The position numbers and the translations under genes were made by a program. From assembly GCA_945859605.1 (NCBI GenBank), contig OX243811.1:63004131-63068130 (forward strand): DNA of 64,000 nt, in the 5' to 3' direction. The stretch is from Lumbricus rubellus. Taxonomy: Eukaryota > Annelida > Clitellata > Crassiclitellata > Lumbricidae. Below, piece after piece: positions 10,481-22,312 of the stretch; the stretch's first letter is position 1, and every line of letters begins with the position of its first letter. Below the pieces are notes generated by a model. The model did no database searches. It was not told the DNA's origin and saw nothing but the letters and a program-made list of their open reading frames with translations.

Positions 10481-10666
10481 AAAGAGAATTTCTGACGACC
10501 TTTTTTAGTCGTCAAAATTTCTCACGACCTTTTTTGCAACAGTTGCGGCACCTGAAGGGAGGAAACCCATACGCTGCGTTCTAATGAACCTGAATCTGCC
10601 TGCTTGACTTTCCGGACTTGACCCGCTTAATTCCTACCGATTTTGCTTTGATTAGGCTAAGCGCCT

Positions 10667-10725
10667 GTGGTTCCCGCGACTTCGCTTTTGTGGGTGCTGT
10701 AGAAGTCTTGAGATTACGAGTCTCT
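10667..10725 (+). repeat. Dispersed short repeat, copy 4
   Basis: GCTAAGCGCCTGTGGTTCCC then GACTTCGCTTTTGTGGG and GTCTTGAGATTACGAG. Closest to copy 2 in the GACTTCGCTTTT block. Confidence 0.5.
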
Positions 10726-11099
10726 GTTGATCAGTGTATTGAATATTTTGGCCTTAAAGACGATAGGTTAATGTTGATTTCTCATCAGAATTAATTAAAA
10801 TGGGGGAATTCGATAATTGAAATATGATTTTAGTGGGTCTATGGCTCGGCTATTGTAGTGCTGAAAGCGTAGCTTTTTGTCGATTACAAAAACATATTTC
10901 AAATAGCGCTACAAAATATGCTACTCGCTGAGCCAATTTCTTCCATCATTCGAGTGTTGCAATCCCGGCTTGTTTATATAGAAAATTGAAAATCTAAATA
11001 AATTTTTGATTTGTAACTTTTTTAGCACTTTCATAAATTGTGGAATTAGATTGCTGATATTAGTAAAAAATTGAATAGTTTAATATAAAAAGTAATAGT

Positions 11100-11229
11100 T
11101 ACTTTGAGGACGATACGAACAGTGGCGCCACCTGTCAGAGGAGAGAGAAGTCGTCTGCCATCTTGTTGACATTTTCGTGTTTTGTGTGTACCGTCGTCTT
11201 GTGCCCCAGTCTCAACTGTTGTCCACTAG
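11100..11229 (+). promoter_or_regulatory. Likely CELF promoter and non-coding first exon
   Basis: Contains TGGCGCCACCT (11123-11133; reverse complement AGGTGGCGCCA, a CTCF-like core) and a YY1-type start-site motif GCCATCTTG (11157-11165). A clean donor CCACTAG/GTAATA follows at 11229/11230, which could splice to the acceptor at 13884/13885 just ahead of the CELF start codon. The exon would be non-coding. No TATA box. Inferred from motifs and position only. Confidence 0.45.
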
Positions 11230-13589
11230 GTAATACTCCTAAAAGCAGTTATTTTGTTTGCAGGGTCTGTGGGCTTTCACGTCCTTCGATTGAGGGCATG
11301 CTTACCGACGCGATGCTTATCTGGGTCGTTTAAACCTCTAACAGATTGCACGATCCATAGATAGGGCATTTCTGTAGCGCTATATTTAGGTCTTAAGCAA
11401 GTCTAAACGGGTATAAAGCTGCTGAAGGTATTTTCTGTGAGATGAAGCAATTCGATTTCTCACACAGAGAGAGTCCCAGCTTCAGTAGAAATACGATGCC
11501 TGAATTGCAAATGTAGTGCCACGTAGGTAAACGAGGTGATATTGCATGGAATTTTAAATCATAATAATTGTATTCGAGTTTCTGGCGGCTTTTCCGTCAG
11601 AGGTAGAATTTGCTTGTGCTTTTTATTTTCAACCATCTTATTAGTTGCAAAATTGCTATTCTTTCATGGTCATCAGTATCGCATTGAATGTTCTTTCGAC
11701 AAACGTGTCTAATATCCTCATTTCCAGTACAATTGCAGATTTTATAAGCCTATGTGACTTTAGTTCTGGAAAGAACTGCGTGGATATTTAGATTAGCTCT
11801 GTATTGGAATGCAGATGCTTGGATGAAAGCAGTTTTGGGGATTTTATGTATAGGAGGAAAGCAACTGTTAGGACCTCCTTCACAGATTTATGCTTTATGA
11901 ATAATTAATAAAGCAGCTGATTGGATGGCAGATGCTACAGGAATATTACTTACACAACGTAGAAACATCTGATTTTTATGTCAGGGGTTTCCTAATACTA
12001 TGGCAGCCAATGTGGTTAAAACGGCCACAACGTGAATAAGACATCCTATCATAAATGCTCACTTTTCAATAAATAAATCAATCAATCAAACAAAACTTCA
12101 TACAGTGCCCCCTCAAGATATCTGCTCAGGGGCCCTCTCAACCCAACTGAGGCTGAAAAGGATGCTCAGCTTTCGTAAACCATGTAGGTGAAGAGTTCCT
12201 AGGTAGGGGATGGAGCTCTAGAGGAAACCAATTTCAGATCAAAAAGACCCGATATTAAAGTTGTTCATATCTCACTGGGAGACTGGAAATTCTTAATATC
12301 GCGTGAAGACGTAGTTTTTTCAGTTTTAGATCATTTATGTCTTACTTATAAATATTGGATCTTTATAGATCTTGGAATTAAAATTCTTAAACTGAAGGTG
12401 AAAGTTCTTTCAATGAACCAAATGTTTTAAAGCTGTTTAATACCACTATTAATAGTGTTATTAATTAATCTTTCAATTGGACAAAAGGGATTGTGATGAG
12501 GAAAGAGGTCATGACCTTTGAATTAGCTCCACAGCTTTTGCTGAGCTCTATTGTACTGACTAAGTGTTTTTTGTTGAATGCATTTTGCTTATGTTTCAAG
12601 GTCAAAATGTTGACTTATTGTGCTATGATCTGTATCATATGATATACATGTACTATGTGTGTAGCACGTTTTTGCACTATTTCTATAGCACCCTTTTGAG
12701 ATAAGACACACACATATATAGTTGCATACATAGGGCATAGTAGCCAAATGAATAGAATGCCTGCCCTGTAAATGTGGAGCCCAGTTTCAAACCTTCACCC
12801 AGGTTTTCACCATTGATGTTTTGTCATATGTGCATTTCTAAGTTCTGTGTGGATAGTTGTAAATATTGCATTGTTCTGTAGTGTATTGTATCATATTGTT
12901 TTGGACAACTGTGTGGAACCTGTCACGTTCTTTACTTCTTTACTTCTTCATAACTAGGCGGTGTCAAATTAACTGAAAAAACTTGACCATCCTAGAGTTA
13001 ATCAGAACTACTTTTAAGAGCATCTGTCTACAATAGCAGAAATAGCTTTACATATTCTATACCACATTTTGGTAGGTTTGAAACGTGGCATTTATGCATT
13101 TCTTATTAGTTCTGCGCATATATTTGCATATGTATATGAAGTTGAAGCTCTCTGTTTAGTCTGCATAGACTTTCACACCTCTTTCAGCCGCCCTTGCCTG
13201 TAGTGTACTGCAGCGACTGTCTTGTTATTCATTTTTTTCAGCAAGTACAAATTCCATTCAGTTTCAGACTGTTCAGTTCACTTTTTATCAAGTTTTAATC
13301 TTTTGAGTAGTTTCCTTGAATAGATGCTGTGAATAGATGCTGTATAATCCCGAATTGTCAACACTTTTGTGGGTTTCTGAAAAGGTGCTGTACTGAAGTA
13401 TCTTGATTACATACAACTCACAAACCTCACCAGGCACTGAAGGCACTGCTGGGCTTTGTCTGTCACTGGCCCTGCAGCCTGGAATTGGCTCATTGTCCAA
13501 CACCCCAGAAGCCATTCCACCATTTTCTATTCCAACCTCCTCAAGACTCGTATATTATGTAATTTTGGTCAGGGTTTGATTGGGTGCGC

Positions 13590-13735
13590 TCGTGGGTTGA
13601 TGGTCTTGAAGGGACGCTATAAAACAATGGACTAATACAGTTTACTATCTCACTGGTAGTCTTTGCTTCAAATCCTACCTTTTCTCTGGGAGCACTTCTG
13701 AAAGATAATCGCCTTATAAATGGTCAAATACAGTT
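13590..13735 (+). repeat. LINE-like 3' tail, fragment (CELF 5'UTR intron)
   Basis: Contains CAAATCCTACC, GGGAGCACTTCTGAAAG and CGCCTTATAAATGG, matching the 14100-14270 copy. Confidence 0.5.
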
Positions 13736-13888
13736 TACTACAATGCAATAATTCTCAATTGTTTACAGTCAATTTTTTAAAATTCCATTCTTTTAACAGT
13801 CACTTTAAAATTCAGCATAATCATATGTGCAATATTTAGCATTATAGCGAATTATGGCATTAATGTTTCCATTGTTCTCTGTAGCATT

Positions 13889-16800
13889 ATGAATTCACAG
13901 TCGCCTCCAAATGAACCCGATCCGGACGCAATCAAGATGTTCGTCGGACAGATCCCGCGATACATGGACGAGAACGACCTGCAGAAACTGTTTGCGGAAT
14001 TCGGACCAGTCTACCAGTTGAACGTACTACGAGACAAATCGACCGGTCACAGTAAAGGTCGGTTGGCATTCGATGTTCGTTAGGACTGCCACAGCTCAAT
14101 CCCTCCCTAGGTCCCTAAATGGAATGGACTGCCACCATCGGTCCGCTCCGCCTTTCTCTCTGGTTGTCTTTCCCCATCTTTCTCTGACCTCAAATCCTGT
14201 TCTCTTGGGGTGTGATTGCACTGGGAGTGCTTCTGAAAGACTTTTGGTAAGAGAAGCGCTTTATAAATGGGGTCATTTGAAAGCTTTTCTTTTTGGCCGT
14301 GCTAGTGTTGAATAATTTATAAATAAAGTATTAGAAGTGTAGCTTCATGTTTAGGTTTTGCATAAATTTGTATTGCCGCTAGGTAAATTCTGAGTCCAAT
14401 TGTAGTAGTATTTCTTATCTATTAGCAATTGTGATGTAGTGGGTTTGGTGTATAATTATCGTTGTGGTTATGGAGTATTGTCAGTTTCAGTTTTCTTAGA
14501 CTTGGCTTAAAATGGCAAATTCTTGCACCTAACTCTCTCTAACTGATTATGTCATCAACAGCATAGGGTAATTGGTCACAATGGTCAGTGTATTAATTTA
14601 TATCCAAATTATTGAGTGGCATGTATAGTAGAAGCAATTTTTTGATGTTATCGTATGTACTGGTAGGCGTGATTGAATGTAGTTTTGTGTGTGGCTTGTT
14701 TGTTTTATTGCTGATATTCTGTTGATTTTTCATCAACAGGTTGTTGTTTTGTTACATTCTACACGCGACGCGCTGCACTTGAAGCACAGAATGCCCTTCA
14801 TAACGTTAAAACGCTGGCAGGGGTGAGTGAACTTCAAAGCTTTGTCAACAGTGATATATATTATATACTGCCACCATTGGAACCGAACTATAGCTTAACT
14901 GTTTTTAAGTATATTGCTCTTCTTACATGCATACACAAACATACATACATAATATGTTGCCGCTTACAGTGCTCAGTGACCATTCAGTGGTGCTTCCAGT
15001 GCCAATACGCCGATTGAAGAAATCTATAGGCTTGAGGAGAAACTGAGAAGTGGGGACAAGTCTAGAAAGAATGGAAACACATAGAGGGGAGGGAATGGCA
15101 TTCATGTATTTATAAAATTATACATGTAATGCATGCATGCTTAATTGTTTATATACATATATAGGCATACATTTATATATTATGGATACAGGACTGTGTT
15201 GTAAAGTCGTTGGTGTCAAATTGAGTGAATGCTTCCTAGATCCAACTTTTCTAGTTCTGAGTTTGTGTTTAAATGAAGCATGCTGTTACAATGAGTACTT
15301 CTGTCATAACTTCGCATATGTATGCACTGTAGAGTTTGTTTAGCAATGAACCATGAGAAACTATTCACAGGTGCTCAGTTTGTTAACCTAGCCGATATTA
15401 AGGGACATAATCCATCTTTTAGTAGTACATACAATGTGGTTATTTGAGACATATCTCCTTCCCTCCACCCATCCCCACCCCAAACACACAACCCAGTTGA
15501 GAATTGGCGATGTGTTTGCTGGTCAATGCAGCTCATCAATTATGTGAAATGTCTGGACAGCAGTCTTATACGTTGCACTCTTTGATTACTTCTTGGTTGG
15601 AACCTGGATTAAGTGCAATATTGACATGATAAATAGTAAGTATGTATGAGGTCAGCAAATGTAGTGCGTTTCTAAGAACCTAAGTAATAACACTTCAATG
15701 AGGATAATGCACTGAAAGAAAATGACTTGGAAACCAATGGTTTCAAACGCACATTGCGCATGTCCACTTTCCAGGTACACATACATACATTTGATGTATT
15801 GTATTTTTTATATAACCATTTATATATTGAGAATTTGAAGGACCATTGATCCCGTGGCCTGTTGTCTGGAATTCGTGTTTCGTCTGTGAATTTATAGGAA
15901 ACATCCATTTGACTGAAGGCAGAAATTCCTCTGACATGATTCCAGTCATGAAATTTACTTCGTGCTTTTGTTTTTCATGCTTCAACTTGTCGATTGCTTT
16001 TGATGAAGTGTGTGTAAATGAAGTTGAAGTGTTTTCCATCTCTCGCTGTACTACCATGTGTCTCTCGCTGTACTACCATGTGTCTCTCGCTGTACTACCA
16101 TGTGTCTCTCACTGTACTACCATGTGTCTCTCGCTGTACTACCAAGACTACCATGTGCTCTTCTTCGACCTAAGATGATGTTTGTTGCCGTCAGATCAAG
16201 AATAATAAACCGCTATTCTACATCTTGGCAATATTAGAAAGCCAAAAAGCCGAAGGAGATGAAACGAAGTGTGGCTAAAAAGCACCTGATTGCTTCTTAT
16301 TAAGGGCAACAGCAAGTGGCTATGCATGCTTGCTGACATACTCCCTCAGGCACTTTGATAGACATGCTCACACACATGCACACGCACATAGACACATAGA
16401 ATGAAACATCCGTTAGTTTGCGCCTCTGAGTAGAATTCTTGAAGAGGCGCTATATAAGTTTTCGGAATGAATGAATGAATAAATAAAACATAACATGTTA
16501 CATGGCCATTTTCCATTTTTGAGCATGACATTCATGTTCTCTGGACATGGAAGGTTACATAAGAGGCCACACCACTGTTTTCCTTCCATACTTAAAAACT
16601 AACTTATTTAGCCAAGGCTAAAGTTGTGTTGTATACCTGAGAGCGCTTCTGAGTTGATTACCTTGAAGGCGCGCTATACACGTTAAGCTTAATGATAGTA
16701 ATCGACAAAAACAAATGACGCTGAAGTTCAGTCAGCTGAAAGTTGAAAGCCCATGGCTGAATAGGTAGTGTAGGTTCTTTAGATAAGTCTGTAGATAGCA

Positions 16801-19800
16801 GCTCTGTGTTACTTACCATTGTTAACAACATCTTAATGGCTGCCAGGTATGCTGGCATTAGCCTCACCTCACATTCGTAAACTTAACAAAGGCTGAGCCA
16901 TGTATTCTACTCTGTACCTTGCTGTAAGTTGTTTAGTTGGCTTAACAACTGACCCAAGGTTGATGAGGTTAAGACTCATTCATTCATTCATTCCAAGGAT
17001 TTATATAGCACCTCTTCAAGAGGCTACTCAGAGGCACTCCCAGCCCAGCCACAGCAAAAAGTAGGATTTGATTTAGAGGCATCTTGCTCGCCAGCATCTT
17101 GTAACATTCTTCGTTTTTTTCTCTCCTTACAGATGCAGCATCCTATACAGATGAAACCTGCAGATAGTGAAAAAAGAGGTATGATGATATTTTGCTCTCT
17201 ATGACCTCTCGGAATTATTGAACTGAACTTGTCTATATGCAGAATATCCATATATATGTATGTATTGTACCTGCCTTCTCTCCTCTTTAGTATGTGTTTT
17301 CTTTCTTTCTAAATCTGTTCTTCCTTCTCTGTCTCTCCTCAAAACCTGTTTCTTCTCTCGGGTACTCGCAGTTGAGTGCTGCTGAATGGTCACTGCTGTC
17401 AGCTTCACTATATAAATTTCCAATTGCATTGCATTTCATTATGTATGTAATGCATGTTTGTATTTATGTACTGTATATAATGTGTGTAACTGTATGTATG
17501 TATTGTATGCATGCAATGTATTAATATCTGACTGCATGAGCATTATGTCTGTATAAATGCATGTTCTTGAGGAAGCCTTACTGTTTCCTGTTGTGATTTT
17601 TGCAACCAATATCTTTGTTTCACACCAGTTTTTGGATCAGATTTAAATCTTCTAGTACTTCGTTGGCTAATACAAGTACCAGGCTATATTAGAATTCTTT
17701 GCAATGACCAAAACAGCAGCACCAAAACAGCAGCACCCAAGTGCCACAAACCCTGGATGGATGCTTGCAGGCATTCATCTCAAAAGCTATAATCAGTCAT
17801 TTGTTGCGTGCTGTTGTTCAAGTGGCGCCCCAGGGATTGGCCATAAATAGCTAATTCTGTTTTCAAATTGTGACTCATGCATATTGCATATATACTGAAT
17901 AGATTATTGTTGTTGATAATGATTGTTCTTTGGCATAAATATTTCAGAGGGCTTTGGATTATGAGTATCTTAGAGATTAGATTGTTGAGTTATGTGTGCT
18001 GTGCATTTAAGTTAAATACATGTAAAGTCTATTTCTAGTGCACGGGTCGCTTTTTACGGTCTTTGGTTGTACTTGTCCTGTTATGGCGAGATCCAAATGC
18101 GCTTGTTTAGATATAAATTAAGAGCACTGGCTTGCCTTGAAATGGTTTAAATAAAGACATTGATTGATTAAAATGCATTGATTGAGATCTTTTAGATAGT
18201 TCTTTTTACAGCAGTGCTTATGTGATGTGATCATACCTTTGCTACATTCTGTCTTTATTCATACATACATACATACGGTAACATACTGGTACATGCATAC
18301 ATGCATGCACATACACAATGCATGCAGTATGATGGATGAGGTGAGGGGTGAAATGCATGATATTCCTGTGATTTCCTGCCATCCATGAGCATTGGTGCGA
18401 GGGTTCAACTGAGACGCTGCTCTGTAATGAAATTGCTTGTAAAAATGAGCGCACCAACTCTACACCATCAATGGCAAAGGAATTGTAAGAAGAACAGCTA
18501 ACTTGAGGCTGCCATGGGTATGAAGTGTTAATGACTTTGTTTACTTAGCCTTGGCATGTGTGAGGTATGAGGACAAGTCCTCTGCCTCGCAGTATAACCT
18601 TCCCTCTGACATTTGGGGCAATGTACTTGTGCATTATGTAGCTGAGTTGGCTAGAGGCACAGGTGGAGCTTAAGCAGATTTAGCTGCGTCGTGGATATTT
18701 TTATAACCCATGACCTCTCAGTTGATGGTCCTTACAGGCATACATGCTAACCACTAGACTATTGTGCCAGTGAATGCCACCAATATCTGTCATAAATTTA
18801 CCTCCTTTTCTTTCTTTACATGTAATATATATGTTGAAGTGTATTTACGAGCCAATTTTAAAACAGCATTACTGAAACATCAACTCTAAACGGCTTTGAC
18901 CTCTGTAAATCAGCCATGCCATCATCATCATCATCATCATCATCACGCATGTCCCACAATTCCCATCCAACACAAAATTCATTCATACATCATTATGTCA
19001 ACCTGATTCTATTTATATATACATGTAGACTGCACCCATTCGTACCATTAACCCTTGCCATGCCAGGTCAAAAGCCACATGTCCTGCCAGAAAATGGGGC
19101 TGCATGAAATCATCTGCCTCTGTTGGAACTGGCTTTATTAGTGACAGCTGAATGGAAAGCGTGTTTATGTCTTCATGATTTGTGTTTTCAAGTTGAAGAT
19201 CGGAAGTTGTTTGTCGGCATGTTGTCGAAGAAATGCACGGAAAGCGACGTACGCATGATGTTTGCACCGTTTGGAACTATTGAAGAGTGCACCGTCTTAC
19301 GTGAGCAGAGCGGTCAGAGCAGAGGTCTGTCCATCTTCATTCTCGTTCTGTTATGACTCTTGTTTAATTGTATTGTATGATTTGTATTGTATTATTTGTA
19401 TATGACCATTTATAAAGCGCTTCTCTGCAAAAGCCTTTCAGAAGTGCTCCCAGTGCGATCGACCCAGACAGAAATGGCAGGATTTGAGGGGAGACAAAGA
19501 TGAGGAAAGATTAGTAGGAGAATTTTTATCGAACTGATGGTGGAAGTCTATTTCATAGACATGGACCTATGCAGGCAAAGCATCTGGATTGAGCCATGGT
19601 GATACTGACACATATGCAATCAGTGATTAGATTGTCAATATGCATAGCAGAGCCAAGCAATGGCATTTAAAGTTAATTTTTTCTTCCTATTTATTTTAAT
19701 GCTGTGTTTTCGATACATATTTGCCTGGTTAAGTCCAAGTAATTCCATTTTAAGTTCCACTTGCCTGTTTGGTTTTTTCCATATTTTTATTGACGCTTAT

Positions 19801-22251
19801 ACTTTTGTACATGAAAGACTTGCTCAAGGTCCTTGTACAACAATGTAACTACCGTGGGCAAGTTTTGAACCCATGCTGTTCGCAATACAGGTCGTGCACT
19901 CTAACCAGTCAGCCATCGTACCACGCTATATATCGTTGTATTATTATGGCGTGGTTCTTTATAAATGTGTTTCCTAAAGACAGCATTAAAATAGGTTTCT
20001 GTTGTCAAGTGGTTTTAACCCGTTAGATACGAGAAGACACCAAGCTACTGTGAAAACAATATTTTTTTTCATTTGAGTATAGAATTTTGTGAATTTTGCA
20101 GGTCAGCCTTGTTGAAGTATGCAGCAGTAGGATGATCTCTTCTAGAGAGTTTTTCTATTTAGGAATGTTCTACAACCTGTTGAGTTTCTTCATGCCACAC
20201 GCATTCGTAGCTCTGTAGGTTTTTAGATGTAGTAGCGCTTGTAACATGATGAACGTGTCTCTTGCAACATGATGAACGTGTCTTCTTACAGGGTGTGCTT
20301 TCATCACGTTTGCAAGTCGCCAGTGTGCTCAGAACGCCATCAGAAGCCTGCATCACTCACGGACGCTGGAAGTTAGTTCATTTTAATATACAGGAATTCT
20401 ATGAGGTTCCTATTTAAATGTCTCTTAAAACATCTTTATTAGTGTTTATTATTATTGTTAAAACAATTTTGTACATGCGTTAAGCCACTCTTAAGTGTGA
20501 ATTTGAGGTAGAAATTGCATTAAAGTTGATATAAGTGCCATTTAAGGTACGATTTTAAATTTCACTTTTAAAATGTATTCCCTTTTAAGCATTCTTATAA
20601 CTTGCTTAAGCTAAATGTAAACTACACACGCCTCCATCTTGACCATAGTTAAAGAGGTTCCAGTTAGTTGTTCTTAAGTGAGACTTTCATACTTACGTAC
20701 TGATGAATTCAACGATTAAAAATATGATTAATACTCTTTTCACTTCTGTATGCAGAACAACATGTTTCAACATGCTCTTTCCATTTGAAAACTGACCGTA
20801 GTGGTTCTGTTCTTATGTATTTCAAATTACAATCAGTAAAGTAGTACTCTTTTCTTTTTATTATGTGCAATTACAACGCAATATCTGACAGTACTGATCA
20901 ATGATCATGGACATACAATGGATAATGAAGGATCCCTTTGCTGACGAAGCATAGATATTGCCAGCTGTGATCTTTAAATAGAACCACTTGTTTTCAAAGC
21001 TATTGGAACCAGTCTTTCATCCACAGCTGTGTGGCTCACAGCTGATTAATGCTGCTACGGTGGAATTCAAATTTGTTGTCTTTCTGGTATAAACTTAACT
21101 GTACTTCTTTCAACTCACTTTCCTACAGTCGCCAGATTTTCTATTTCCTAGCCAACTGAATTTTTTTACTTTCCCAGAAACTACAATTATTCTGTAATTA
21201 ATACAATTTGACTTGGACTGACATCAATTAATCACTTGTTTATTATAATGATGACCAAAAAGAAATCTTTGCAATATATATTTATGAGATTAGTTATATT
21301 GGTGAGTTGATGTATACATGCAGAAATTATAAATATTAATTTTGAACTCTAGTATGTGTGACTAATTGTTGAAATTGTGACTTATTAATCCATTGTTCTG
21401 CCATACTGTATTTCGTTTATTTATGCAGCACCTTTATGAATCCCTGAGAGGCATGACATGCTGAAATAGGACTGTGTTGATTGAGTGAGTTCTTGGCATA
21501 GACGATGATGATGATGTGCGTGTGAACGATGAAATATGTCTGGCTGTTGATGCAGGGCTGTCGGTCTCCACTCGTTGTTAAGCTGGCCGACTCTCACCAG
21601 GAGAAGGAGATGAAAAGACTGCAGCAGATGCAAGCACAACTGCTGAACGGAGCCAGCATGGCCGGCCTTGGGGCTCTCAGTCAACAGTACCTGGCAGTGA
21701 GTTGTTCGCTGGGAAATTCTCTCTCTTTCCTACAGCATTATGATTTTGTTTACAATAATTTCACTTGAGCATGCTGTAGATGATCACCTGAATGATTTTA
21801 TTTAATAAACAGTTAAACCTGCACTTGCTAGATCAAACTCGTAGCATCACATATTATGTGCACTCAAAGGTTACAGTATGTGTGTAGAGCTTGCTACTGA
21901 TGATGGTGCTATAAAAATTGTTATAAATTGTGATACAAATGTACAGTAAATGAGAAGTGATGACATTAGACAAGCATTATGTATTGAAACAACTCTGCTA
22001 GATGAAGTCATTCAATGAAGAAGACTCTGATGGTTTGTACATGTAGAGAGAATACCGATTGGCAGAATTCCCACGCAATGCACTGCATGCATTTGACAGA
22101 AAGAGAGAAAGAAACAAAGGCAGGTCTACCAAAGCTGTGCTGGATAAATAATAAATGGACCTAACATCACTTGAAGTATCGCTGAGGGAAGCAGTGGACT
22201 TGACGCATGACCAAGGACAATGAGGATCATTTATTCGTTCCAACCAGTAAC

Positions 22252-22312
<61 letters not shown>

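Larger units (their letters stand above)
13889..17178 (+). other. CELF: CELF RRM1 segment (exons 1-3)
   Basis: Exon 1 (169 nt) holds RNP2 and the first helix, exon 2 (83 nt) holds RNP1 and helix 2, exon 3 (46 nt) ends the domain with [13 protein letters not shown]. Introns of 0.68 kb and 2.3 kb; donors GTCGGT and GTGAGT. Confidence 0.95.
19193..20371 (+). other. CELF: CELF RRM2 segment (exons 4-5)
   Basis: Exon 4 (132 nt) reads [20 protein letters not shown] and onward, exon 5 (80 nt) holds the RNP1 CAFITF. A 22-bp direct duplication sits just before the exon 5 acceptor. Confidence 0.95.

Noticed and set aside
10267..10515. 82-residue minus frame
   Set aside because: It crosses the right end of a MITE and a poly-G run; it is not conserved coding sequence.
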